From: Piezodorus guildinii
Lineage: Eukaryota > Arthropoda > Insecta > Hemiptera > Pentatomidae
DNA length: 64,000 nucleotides
Direction of reading: 5' to 3'
NCBI GenBank assembly: GCA_023052935.1
Contig: CM041297.1
Coordinates: 91,543,521-91,607,520, forward strand
Part shown: positions 1 through 10,297 of the stretch, in pieces
Numbering within the stretch: position 1 is the first letter of the stretch
Layout: every line of letters begins with the position of its first letter
Notes under the pieces: generated by a model
Told to the model about the DNA's origin: nothing
The model's database searches: none
Seen by the model: the letters and a program-made list of their open reading frames with translations, nothing else
Made by a program: the position numbers and the translations under genes

Positions 1-969
1 AAAATTTACAACTAACTTAACTGATTTTTGGGAATCACCACCGCAATAGCTGTTGAACGGCGGCAACACGATGTCATGAAGTTATACAAATATTAAAGTT
101 ACTAACTTTGCCAATTGAACTTTTTCATACATCTGACTTCAATTATACTTGATGAATATTCTTGAAACGTGGCTAACAGTAATTGTTTATTGCTTATTAC
201 AAACATCCGATTGACATTTCTCTTATAGAAATGCTATTAATGTCATTATGGTGTCAACACATCTGTAACGTACATTAATGCAAGGCATAATTTACTGTAT
301 TTTCTGGCCATATGGGATACATGAATGATGTGTTTAGTAAAAAGATTATTGAAATCAGATAAGTATTAGAGGATATATGGATATATACATCTTTCCATTT
401 ATCATCGTTTTATATAGTTCGCTTGTCTTTAGTCCACTGTTTACTTTAAAGCTACGAATTATCCTTAAAATAGCTCATATTAACTCACTGGGTTAAAATT
501 ATAACACTTAAATATTCCAACGATAAGATATTCGATGTAAACGGTAACACCTTGTAATTTTATTTGTTTTTTTTATTTTATTTTTTTAATTTTTATAATA
601 ACTTAAACCATTGTACCTGTCGATAACTCGAATCATTGTAAAAGAAAAAAAAATGTTTAGAATGATGAAAAAAACAAATGAAAGGGGGAGGGGCTATGAT
701 TGATTTAACTTCTTTCAATACTTTTGTCTCTGTAGATTATATTTCCGGACTCCTAATAAATTTTTGATAATGTGATTTAGACTATTTTACTCCCAATGGA
801 TAATGAATAATTTATTAGGGTGCTAAAATATGAATGCAACTATTTAACATATCCAGTAAGGACAGATTAGTATGGTGTGACAGAAGTTCAATCCAATATA
901 TTTTGTTATGTATTGAGAATACTGAGGGGAGTAAGTTCATTATTAAATAAGTTTAAAATTAATCAACTA
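1..969. other. A+T-rich stretch without a recognised gene
   Basis: No open frame of note, RNA gene or repeat is recognised here. There are short T and A runs and a purine-rich patch near 680. It is probably intronic or intergenic. Confidence 0.6.
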
Positions 970-1170
970 AATGTTTATAAGACTATTTTTTTTTTTGTTC
1001 ACCCCTACCTCGCCTTTGAAGGCTATAGTGGGGTTTCTTGAGTCCGGGGGCTGATTGCAGGGGATAAATGCTGAGATAAAAAAACCCACAGCCCGAGACT
1101 CGAACTTGTGATTATTTCGTTCCCAGTTCTAACCTACCCAGCTACCCCGCCCCCCAATGTTTATAAGACT
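970..1170 (-). mobile_element. tRNA-derived SINE with 15-bp TSD (SINE family 1)
   Basis: The body (985-1155) reads on the minus strand and ends in an A-run, seen as a T-run at 986-996. Its first 60 bases hold a polymerase III box A-like TAGCTGGGTAGG and, about 35 bases on, a box B-like GTTCGAGTCTC, as in tRNA-derived SINEs. A perfect 15-bp duplication, AATGTTTATAAGACT, flanks it at 970-984 and 1156-1170, so the ends are well fixed. The 3' half (CTATAGCCTT...GCGAGGTAGGG) recurs in the copy at 48069-48271. It is non-autonomous and would need a LINE partner; which one is not shown. Confidence 0.85.
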
Positions 1171-2066
1171 GTCTGCAATACATCAAAAGGCGTTTACCTT
1201 CATGGGGCCCCCCAGAGTTACCTCGGGGAACCTCCTAGACCCCACTGGCACTTCCCATACCAGCCCCGCCGTCCTTTGTCTGATAGAAGATCGACATTTT
1301 CCAAATAAGAGTATTTTTGGAAACAAGAGAAGGTGAAGTGATGAGGGTGCGATTTTAAAATTAAAAGTTAAGTTAAAAAATAATGTCATCTATTGAAACC
1401 TGTCTAATTTAATCTTACCCTGCATGCCACCTACTGGATCAATAAACACGGTAACTTTAGAAAAGAAGTCCAATGATTTCAGTAATATTAGTCTATAAAT
1501 GTATCAAGTAAGTTAGTTTTTGAAGGTACCCCTGCCTTAGAATAGCAGTCGGTCATAAACATAGCAATTTATACAGTAATGTTTAATTTAGTTTTTAAAT
1601 AAATCATTTCTCTGTACTTATAAAATACCATTGTTTCCTCCTAACCACAAATTTTTCTTCAAATTGACCAGCAATGCTACCCAGGCATATTAAATCTAAA
1701 TTGAAATGCCTTGACCCTTGTCAGCGGTCTTGGAACTAGAGAGTGTACCGGGAAGCTTAGGCTTGGGCCCGCATTGAGAGTTTTCTTCGAGTCCTAACTT
1801 CAAACCACAAAGGGATTATTACCAGCCACCAGCGATCCAACTTAAATTAAAGTTCCCAACTTTGCCCCTCCCTGGAAGATATGGTGTCAATAACTGCTTC
1901 TGAAAGATTTTCAATTTGCTGTTTCTCTCTAAAATACGTTCAGTGTGTTTAAGGGTTCATTAGGAATTTTGATTGGTCACCAGGTGTTTTCCACGAATAT
2001 CTAATATTTTAGATTCAACTTCAGAACATAAGTATGTGTATGCTATGCAAACAAATAAAAAATCCA
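1171..2066. other. No gene seen; G+C-richer patch near 1700-1880
   Basis: No coding region is supported. A patch at about 1700-1880 is less A+T-rich than its surroundings and is not recognised. Confidence 0.5.
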
Positions 2067-2137
<71 letters not shown>

Positions 2138-2180
2138 TTTGATAGATAGATAGATAGATAGGTCGATAGATAGATAGATA
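2067..2180. repeat. (TA)n plus (GATA)n microsatellite
   Basis: A (TA)n tract of about 60 bp is followed by GATA-type repeats to 2180. Open frames across it are artefacts of the repeat. Confidence 0.95.
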
Positions 2181-3394
2181 TATGTTGCTGTTTTTGACCG
2201 CTTGATTTTCAAAGGCAGCGGTACCTTCAAAACTGTATTAATTAATATATTTAATATATTCCTATACGATACTTTTTGTAACCATTAGAGCTCTTTTCCA
2301 AAGGTATCTTGTTTTCCGATCACTTGAGATTGCATGCAGCAAAATATTAAAATAATCAGGTATCAATAAATGACATTATTATTTAAATTAGGTTATACAT
2401 AAGCAATCTATTTACACAATGCCTAGATCTATAAATGAAAATACTGAGGGAATCGTTACTAACAGCTTTGCCAAACAATATTGGAAAGAAATATCTTGTA
2501 TGTATATGTATGTTTGGAGTGTGGATTATGATAAACAAAGAAATTATTATAATTCTTAGAACTTTTTATAGCTCAGTTATTAACCTCATTTTTTTTTAAA
2601 ATTTTTATACTTGAACTATATAAACCTATCAATTTTATCAAAATAATGACAGATCGGATTATTTGTTTTTACTTCTTCATATATCCCACAACAGTTTTTC
2701 TGTGCTGCCATACACTTAAGAAAACCTAAGACCACCTAGCAGCATCTTGAAGTACTCATAAACATGTCAAAATTCTTTGGTTCTGACAAGATACAGCAAG
2801 AACGAGACACAGTTTCGCATACATAAGTGAAGCGCATTGTTTCCAGAGAAGAATTTCTCAACAATATGGAGAAGTAAGATCATAGACGCCGCCTCTCCGA
2901 AAAGAACAGTGAGGATTCAAGAGGAGAGACCGTCTTCAAAACTGAGCCATATATACAAAGCAATATTTCAAATTTCAACTCCCCTTCATTTGAAATTCTT
3001 TACAAGTTAACTATATTATATACTTTCGGCAATATAATCCGTTTCTGACATAATAGAATAATAGAACCGCTAATTCAAATTCGTCCCACTTCATTAATTT
3101 TAACCAACTAGCCCTCTCAAAATTAATAACGTTTAAAGTACCCTGCAACCCTCCAGGTCTCTAATCGATAACTGATTTGTATAACCCGAATAATGAATAT
3201 AAAAAAATCTGTCTGAATTATAAATATCAAACTTGTGGTATAAGAAGGCAGTTAAACATCCTACAAAAAAAATAAATATTGAAATTGGTTAAGAAATAGT
3301 AGGGAATTGTATTTCTGAAATTAGCATGGACGATTTTTTTTTTTTTTTTTAATTTATTCAGATATACTATACTTTGTTTCAAAATGAACAATAG
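2181..3394. other. No gene seen
   Basis: A+T-rich sequence with no supported coding region. A somewhat more balanced patch lies at 2720-2960. A T-run of about 19 bases at 3333-3351 lies just before the LINE fragment. Confidence 0.5.
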
Positions 3395-4223
3395 TAATAA
3401 TGATATGGGACCATATTCATACAGTATTTATAACAAACTATGATAAAGTCGAATTACATAAAAATAGAAGAAAAACTATACTTAACTGTTTCTTAAGATT
3501 TGTCTTCGGTACCTCTAGACGGTCACATGTGTCCCACCTCTGTGATGAGTCAAATTGGCTATTTCCCTCGATTCGAAGGCAATATTTCCTTGGTTCCTTT
3601 CTCTATCAAGACCTCCGCTCCCACCGCCCCTCTTACATGTATAGTCTCCTGCAATTTAAATCCACAATCCATACTCAGGAAACCAGATCCCGTCTTTCCG
3701 ACCTCTATACGCTTCCCATAGAACCAAAAAATATGAATTTTCCTTCTTAGACAGGTCCACTTTCTTATGGAATACTATCCCATCACACATCCGTCATGCT
3801 CCTTCCCAATCTTCTTTCAAATCTCTCGTTTTTAAACTCCTTCTTGCTTCCCAATCAGATGCCAACTAATTTCAGTACAGCGATTAAAGTGATGTGAGAT
3901 ATGTCTACGCTTCATAACATAAATGATAGTAAAGTTTATTTTCATTTTTATTTTTAATTATTCTAATGTTTTTTGTTTTGTTCTTTTGGTTTGTTAGTTC
4001 TATATTACATTTAGATATTACTGTATTTTTTAATTTATATTTTTTTATAATCTTAATCCTCTTTTCATCAATTAAAATAATTGTAAATAATTATTGCAAT
4101 CATTAATATTATTAGTGTTTTTTATGTGTTTTTTTGGCCAGTAGTAATCATTATTTTTTTTTGTATATGTGTATTATTCTCAAGGGACTTAGTCCCAGAA
4201 TAAAGTTCTTTTTTTATTCATTC

Positions 4224-4224
<1 letters not shown>
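3395..4224 (+). pseudogene. CR1/L2-like LINE, 5'-truncated 3' fragment
   Basis: The frame from 3400 to 3750 encodes the C-terminal region after the reverse transcriptase. It aligns by eye with the intact element at 40240-43068: LNCFLRFVFGTSRRSHVS here against INSFVRFIFGVPRYTSVS there, then RRPSYIFDLLQFKS-like and LWN.IP..IRH-like blocks (the latter at 3755-3840 after a frame change). The 3' end has the family's terminal hairpin GGGACTTAGTCCC at 4184-4196, then AATAAAG and a T-rich tail. It is non-functional: endonuclease and polymerase are missing and the frame is broken. Confidence 0.85.
4184..4196 (+). other. CR1/L2-like 3'-terminal stem-loop, copy A
   Basis: GGGAC-TTA-GTCCC stem followed by AGAATAAAG. 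The same stem with a changed loop occurs at 40059-40070 and 63907-63919, always just before the element's tail. It is a likely recognition structure for the element's own reverse transcriptase (inference from CR1/L2-group LINEs). Confidence 0.7.

Positions 4225-4256
<32 letters not shown>
4225..4256. repeat. (TA)n microsatellite
   Basis: Alternating TA directly after the tail of the LINE fragment; it may have grown from the element's 3' tail. Confidence 0.9.
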
Positions 4257-4261
<5 letters not shown>

Positions 4262-4418
4262 AAGAACAATAATTTAAACAACCAATAATTAAAGTAAATA
4301 TAAAGGTCATACATACAATTATAGTTATATACAATGATTAGCCATTTTCCTTGAATAAAAATTTATAGTGTTGCTGCTTTGATTTATCTGATTCTATACA
4401 TATAAATATAATAAATAT

Positions 4419-5190
4419 AAGAGCGGGGTGTGACGCAAATGAAACAGCGAGCCATGTCATCCAGCACTGCTTTCTGTCGCACGGAGGGAGGGTGAAGCGA
4501 CATGATGCCGTGGTCAATGTCATCGAGGCGGTTCTGCAGAGGAAAGGATACAGGGTGCTCAAGGAGTTGACCTTTGCTGGGAGTAGAAGGAGTTGGAGGC
4601 CTGACCTGGTGTGCTCGGCCCCGAGTGGGAACTACATCCTCGACGACCAGATCGTTGGGGACAATCACAGTACTACCCATTGGAACAACTTAAAAAGGGA
4701 AAAATACCAAGACTTGGACTACCGGATGGCCATTGGACGGGAGTTAAAGGTGCCGGGCATCGATATCAGGGTGCTCCCTATTACCATAACTTGGAGAGGC
4801 GTTTGGTGCAGGCGTTCCTTCGAGGATATTCGGCTGCTGGGTGTACCCTTGAGGGTCTTAACTCCATAACCATTAGGGTTCTCATGGGCTCCCTCCTCAA
4901 TTACAGTTGTTGGTTCGGGATGCTTCGTGGACTACATGCTGGAACATGAATTAGTGAAACATATTTATTATGAACTAGTAGTTTGTTGTGGGTGTGAAAA
5001 TGTATTAGTATAGTGACGCAGTTGTTATCACTGTTATATGATACCGCTAAACAAGATAGTATGTATTTATTGAGCCTTGGGTTCTGCATCCAAGATACTA
5101 TGTTGAGCTGGTGAAGGTAGCACCATATATATTGTTTTATAGTTTGTGGTATATTAACTTGTATAAAATGTAACGTATAAATAATAAATA
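4419..5190 (+). pseudogene. R2-clade-like LINE, C-terminal endonuclease fragment
   Basis: The reading frame through 4492-4869 opens upstream at about 4420 and encodes RAGCDANETASHVIQHC, the end of a Cys-Cys-His-Cys knuckle whose first Cys is cut off. HGGRVKRHDAVVN, then RPDLV and ILDDQIVGD follow. This order (knuckle, R-H-D, PD, D) is that of the restriction-like endonuclease that follows the reverse transcriptase in R2-type LINEs, where it nicks the target. After a WRGVW block (about 4793-4807) the homology appears to move to another frame at about 4860 (ITIRVLMGS), so the gene is broken. The 3' part ends in AATA-type repeats near 5190. R2 proper sits in 28S rDNA; no rDNA is seen here. Confidence 0.75.
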
Positions 5191-5394
5191 AAATAAAATA
5201 TATATATATATATATAAATTGTTATACCGTGGTATTATTAATTTTAAATAATAAACATTTTAGTAATAAATTGCAACGTTTAAATTTTAAATCGTAAGGA
5301 TGTGAGAACCTTATTACTATATTGATGATCGTTTATTACTAGTAGAATCTCTTACTGTCCTCAGATATAAGTGATAAGAAATAATTTAGCTGCT
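5191..5394. other. A+T-rich spacer
   Basis: Short TA tract, then A+T-rich sequence; nothing recognised. Confidence 0.5.
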
Positions 5395-5665
5395 GTACGT
5401 GCCCCCTGGAAGACCCCGGCACTCCAGCATACCGGGCGCAGGTGCTAGCAGCCTTCTGACGCGGGAAATATACCCCGGCTTTCAGCAATATATATCGTTC
5501 CAGTTTTGGAGATAGCCTTCTATAATCGGCGTTCCGTGAAACCCAGCTTCGGCCATAAAGCACCAACTGCCCGGAATTCCAAACCGACACAACACTAAAT
5601 AATGTTGCCACAGCTGCAATTTATTATTTAGCACCCGTGGGCGGAGCTTTAAACAATGGCTTACC
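5395..5665. other. Unrecognised G+C-rich island
   Basis: This patch is clearly richer in G+C than its surroundings and contains runs such as GACCCCGGCACTCC. A minus-strand open frame covers it, but the peptide matches no family I know and a repeat or non-coding element fits as well. Confidence 0.4.
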
Positions 5666-5861
5666 TTGGCTATTATCAATGAGGATAATATTGACGAGGT
5701 GTCGTACTATAATGTGCCTATGTTGTGTATTAGGCATAATGGATCTCGCTTTAGCAGTCGAGTTATTATATACCGAGAATACTATATATACATAGAATAC
5801 AATGTCGATATGATATTATGTATTTACTAAGTAGCCAATTGCGTTCAAATAATAAATAATC

Positions 5862-6430
5862 TGATGCGCGCTGCACGCGACTTTCACTTACCTCCGTTGT
5901 TAAAATGAATTAAAATTGTTCTTACGAATTTTTAAACACAGTTAAAGATAAAAAATTCTGGTGCTGGCAACACGCGACTTCCACTTACCTCCGTTGTTCA
6001 TATCTATCAAAAAATTTTAAAATACTGTTATAGTTTAAACTAAATGAAACTAACAAAGCATTAATTCAATTGAAATACGTGTTTTATTAAAAAATCTATT
6101 ATATTATTATCTAAAACAATTAGTTAGTTTTATCGGCTTTTCATCACTCGCTATTAAGTTTTACAAGCTTGTGTATAAGATAATTTTTTTTTCTTAAAAC
6201 TTTAGCTTTCCAATGTTATGTTGTACCTATATATTACTGTTCTTATGTTTAAAAACAAAAAATTGCATTATTAAAATATTTTTCCAATTTCTCCAATATT
6301 GATTTTGTTCAATTTACGTATTTACCTGTTTTTTAACAATAATAACAATATGGTATGATTAATATTATTGAATCTACAAAATTAAAGGTACTCTAAGGAA
6401 AGATAATTATTAATATTTAAGTATTAAATT
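5862..6430 (+). repeat. Interspersed repeat family C, copy 1
   Basis: The unit begins with a CTGGTGC..GCAACACGCGACT-like start followed by TTTCACTTACCTCCGTTG, and occurs twice (about 5872 and 5958). The following A+T-rich body (TCGGCTTTTCATCACT, then CTTTAGCTTTCCAA) matches 19955-20700, and the end (ACAAAATTAAAGGTACT) matches the start of the foldback region at 20638. No coding capacity is seen. It probably belongs to the same foldback-like family as 20600-23795. Confidence 0.65.
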
Positions 6431-6567
6431 AAATTTTATATGGATGTATTAATTAGCAGCATTACCATTATCTCTATTTATAATTTAGCGATATTATTTA
6501 ATTACTTGATAGTTTTTATACTTTAATTTTTTATCATAGTGGATATAATTAGTTGACCGTTGAGAAT

Positions 6568-6690
6568 TACTGGAAGGAACTCAGATGACCCAAAATGATG
6601 ACCCCAAAACGTTGGCAAGCAATAAATATTTAAGACTATTTAGTTTTTCCATTAACTGACCGCCACCCGGACTAATTCCTTCCAGTTTAA
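6568..6690 (+). repeat. Hammerhead-like motif repeat, degenerate copy
   Basis: GATGACCCCAAAACGTTGGC, then a tail ending ACCGCCACCCGGACTAATTC. The same motif and tail occur on the minus strand at 18390-18515, where the hairpin is intact. Here the hairpin is decayed. Confidence 0.55.
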
Positions 6691-8218
6691 ATTATTTTTT
6701 ATTTTAGGTCTTAATTAGGTAGGTATTTTCCATTTTCCCGTTTTATTTGGTTTTTAAAATGTTACCAATAACAAAGATAATATAAATATGTAAATTGATT
6801 TAAGACAAACTAAAGTGCATAGTGAGAGACTGTACCATCAATGTATAATCAATATTGTGGTTAAATAAAGCTGTAATATTATTGAAGAAAATAAAGGTTT
6901 AGAAGTAATTTTACTTTTTTTAATATTAAAAATGATTTATCTTATTACTCTTTCATTTTTACATAATATTTCAGCATTGTTACAATTTTCATATATTTAT
7001 GTATTTTGATAATTTCCTCAACTTCTAGAAAGAACAGGATCAATATTAGTTCTCGAACCTTCGGTTTTCATCAATTTATGACTACATCAGTTCTATCTAA
7101 CTTATGTAACTTGCTAAATTTTTTATTATATGAATTTATAATAGGTTGTTTGCCATGAAACTTAAAAAATTAAAATTCCAGTTGGATAAACGTTTTAATC
7201 ATAAAAAATTATTAGCTTGTGACCCTTGAAAAGTTACATTCGATATTCTTTGTTTTTAACGTGGTACGAATTCGTAAAAAAAACAAAATAAAAAATGAAA
7301 TATGTGATTAAAAATACGAGTTGACTAACAGTATAAAGTTTTTTTCACACATTTTCCCAGCATTGTCCAATCAAATGTGTAAATGTTTTTTTTCGACATA
7401 GCTTGTCGATGGTTGCTCTTTGTTTGTGTTCCGATCGGTTTTAGCGACACATATGACCTGGTATTGCTCAACCATATTTATAGGCATGTACTTTTATTTT
7501 ACGTTTTTTTTTTTTTTAACTTACTCAAAAGTTAAAACATTTAGAACAGTAGCGTATAGATTTAAACCAAGCTCATGTAACCTTCGTTTACACGTTTACT
7601 GTTTAGTTAGGATTGACCGTAGTTTGGGTAATGTGTAAACGGGCCTTAAGGTAATGTACAGGAGACAAAGTTCGGTAAGTTAGACACACTAGAAAGTAAA
7701 CGAAGCACTTCTCATTATACCCTCGTTACAATCTATTTCGGCAATTAGCAAGTTACTGTAAGTTTGAAGTCTCTATGTCCAACAATTCCTGCTTCCTATC
7801 GAAACTGTTTTAAGTGTTCCGTGTATGCTAGAATAGTTTTGAATCATTTTTAAATCACAGTAATTATTTTTATTTGTTAATTTAAATAATTTAAATTTTG
7901 ACAGCAATGTGTACCCTGTACGTCTTTAAGATTATCAGTCATCTAAATATCAGTTATCTATTATATATCATTGAATAAAAATTCATTGCCTAATATTAAA
8001 TACTTGATTACTTGTAATAAAAATAAAGAAAATCGAGTACATTAAACAATATGCATACATTTAGCTGTTTATCCGACTATAAATTATTTATTCACGATTA
8101 TTGGTTTATTTATTCAAATAGACCTATGTACACAAACGATACTATTGACATATTAATACCGGGCAATACGAAGTTTTTACCGGGTCTATTATTGCTATTT
8201 GTAGACTAAACAATTTGC
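6691..8218. other. No gene seen
   Basis: A+T-rich sequence with no supported coding region. A short conserved-looking patch near 7580-7660 (TGTAAACGGGCCTTAAGG) could be a worn transposon end, but no partner end was found. Confidence 0.45.
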
Positions 8219-8261
8219 ACATCCTAAATATAATAATAATAATAATGATAATAATAATAGG

Positions 8262-8536
8262 CTTAGCGAACCCGAAGTACTCGATGCCGATACTACCAAA
8301 TTCCGCCTACACAGACTCGTCCAATGTTCACCGTTCAAGCCCAAGCCCCCGAGATCAGCCTCAACGCAATCCTCCCATCGACGATTCGGCCTGCCTTTCG
8401 GACGCCTATCAGTCGGTTCAGCGAATACCAACTTTCTCGGAATCCGCTCTTTATCGAGCCCAACAACTTTACTCGCCCATTTGTGTCTCCGAGATGCTAT
8501 CAAATCAATTATATTCACAGGATACAAGTCCCGCAA
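8262..8536 (-). pseudogene. RTE-like LINE, C-terminal tail
   Basis: Encodes RRHKWASKVVGLDKERIPRK, then RRPKGRPNRRWEDCVEADLGGL, the usual tail of this LINE type after the polymerase (R..WAGHV.R, GRP..RWED). It is separated from the polymerase frame by at least one frameshift between 8540 and 8796. The frame runs on into the ATT-repeat tail, giving a spurious Leu/Ser run. Confidence 0.8.
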
Positions 8537-8795
8537 TTCCGCGTTGTGTAACCTTCTAAACTCCCCAGTGGCCTCATCTCTCTTCGGACCAAATATTTTA
8601 CGCAGTACCTTATTTTCGAAAACCTTAAGCCGTTTTCATCCTTCAAAGTAAGCGGCCACGTTTCACATCCGTAAAGAACTGTCGGAAGAATAATAGTTTT
8701 ACAAATTCTAACCTTTTAGTTTTTAGATAGAAGCCGCGAACTAAGTAACATACTTACTGAATAATAACACGCATTTCCCGCCTTTAACGTTGAGT

Positions 8796-9594
8796 TTATT
8801 TCTTCCTGGATTTCATTTTTCTTGTTATCATTGAACCTAAATACTTGAATTTCTCAACGTGTTCAAAAGTATGCCCTGATACACCAATATCACCAAGATC
8901 GCCACCGTTTCTGCTACTAATCATATATTTCGTCTTATCGGTATTTAATTCGAGTCCTATTTTTTTACCGGTTTTTATTAACACACTTGTATTTAGCTGT
9001 ATGGTTTCCGTGTCTTCACCTAGCAGTACCAGATCATCGGCATACCCCAAAACCGGAATCATGTAACCCATATTTAAACCTTTCTCGGTACACATCACCT
9101 TTTCTATGACATATTCTAAAGCTATATTAAATAACACAGGCGAAAGGGAGTAACCCTGTTTCAAACCCGATCGCACCTCAAATCCCTCGGAGTAATTATG
9201 ACCGATTCTAACTTTATGGAATGTTTCCGACAATCACATCACTACTAGGTTTACTAACTTTCTAGGTATTCCCTTTTCAATCATGATGTTATATAGCTTC
9301 CGACGGTCTATTGAATCATAAGCCTTTTTAAAATCGATATAAAGTTGATGGACTACACCGTTGTATTCCAATTTTTTCTCTAATATTTGACGTAAGGAAA
9401 ATATTTGATCAATAGTCGAGCGATTCCGCCTAAAACCACATTGGTAATCTCCGATAATTTCCTCAACGTATTCCGTGATTCGACTAGTTAGTATTGACGA
9501 GAATATTTTATAGCATACTGGGAGAAGAGAGATCCCACAGTAGTTGTTACAATCCGTCCTCGGTCCTTTTTTTTTTTAATCGGAATAAGTATTG
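8796..9594 (-). pseudogene. RTE-like reverse transcriptase, broken
   Basis: Read from 9594 downward, the frame gives NYCGISLLP, then GDYQCGFRRNRSTIDQ, YIDFKKAYDSID (motif A, catalytic Asp in FKKAYD-type context), a TGA stop at 9234-9236, then LKQGYSLSPVLFNIALEYVI (motif B), GYADDLVLLG (motif C, YADD) and IGLELNTDKTKYM. These are the fingers-palm blocks of a non-LTR reverse transcriptase of the RTE type, in the right order. One nonsense codon in frame and loss of the endonuclease make it a pseudogene, though the active-site blocks are still readable. A C-terminal KFKYLGSMIT block follows. Confidence 0.85.
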
Positions 9595-9632
9595 ACATCC
9601 TAAATATATCCAATTAAAAATTATATTCAAAA

Positions 9633-9636
<4 letters not shown>

Positions 9637-9688
<52 letters not shown>
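9637..9688. repeat. (TA)n microsatellite
   Basis: About 26 TA units between two LINE remnants. Confidence 0.95.
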
Positions 9689-9689
<1 letters not shown>

Positions 9690-9691
<2 letters not shown>

Positions 9692-10245
9692 ATCATTTAT
9701 TCATTCCTATCAGTTTTGCCCTTATGGACAGTGCTAGACTTCAATATCTCATCATGCCATATTCCCTTCTTTTCCTTCTTCCTCCTCTTTTCCCCATACC
9801 TCTCCATCCTTTGGATTTGCTCCTGCTCCCTTTGTTTCGTCCACAATGCTTCTGTCTTCCTCCTATCATTTACCACAAATTTTGCGTTCCCGAAGTCCTT
9901 TCTTTCTCCTATCATTTCCATGTTGATCCCCAACTGCAGGCTTCCTCTATTTCTTTACGCCAATATATTTTTTGGTTTGAACTGTTTACCACATCAAAGA
10001 TTCTCTTTGTAAGTCTGGTGTTGTCCATTCTCTGTATGTGCCCGTAGATAATCTGTCTGCATCTTTAATGATCATGTCTGTGAGCCTGTCAGTGTGATGG
10101 TACAGTTCATTAATAGGTATTTTTATCCCGATGTCATCTTTAGGTAGTGGCCCAAATAAGTTTCTAAGAATTTGACATTCTATTTTTTCTGTTTCTATGA
10201 TGCCTCATGCTCCAATTGTGGTCGTTTCTAGTTGGTTGTTTAGTG
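9690..10245 (-). pseudogene. Decayed LINE, C-terminal region
   Basis: The minus strand gives, in pieces of different frames, KIECQILRNLFGPLPKDD, INELYHHTDRLTDMI, IIYGHIQRMDNTRLTKRIF and a basic tail RKDFGNAKFVV...RRKTEALWTKQ. This is the region after the polymerase in LINEs of the RTE/Jockey kind (ILR.IFGP, GH..RM...R..K). Several frameshifts are needed, so it is old. (TA)n tracts bound it on both sides, and no TSD was found. Confidence 0.6.
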
Positions 10246-10248
10246 CTT

Positions 10249-10251
<3 letters not shown>

Positions 10252-10292
<41 letters not shown>
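10252..10292. repeat. (TA)n microsatellite
   Basis: About 20 TA units. Confidence 0.95.

Positions 10293-10297
<5 letters not shown>

Larger units (their letters stand above)
8219..9608 (-). mobile_element. RTE-like LINE, 5'-truncated, 14-bp TSD
   Basis: The body (8233-9594, minus strand) is flanked by a perfect 14-bp duplication, ACATCCTAAATATA, at 8219-8232 and 9595-9608. It starts inside the reverse transcriptase and runs through the C-terminal region to a short ATT-type repeat tail at 8233-8258. Presence of the TSD on both sides shows that the 5' truncation happened at insertion. A shorter copy of the same family lies at 51928-52406. Confidence 0.88.

Noticed and set aside
2021..2230. 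Open frames across (TA)n tracts giving Tyr-Ile repeats (also near 10207, 37250, 43242, 44537)
   Set aside because: They come from the microsatellite; TA repeats have no stop in some frames. No homology or exon signals.
4384..4680. Minus-strand open frames over the R2-like fragment and similar shadows over both intact LINE ORFs
   Set aside because: The plus-strand (or true-strand) frame carries all recognised motifs; the others are complements.
4225..5212. TSD for the R2-like fragment (ATAAATAATAAATA-like strings on both sides)
   Set aside because: Both flanks are low-complexity AATA repeats, so a match means little.
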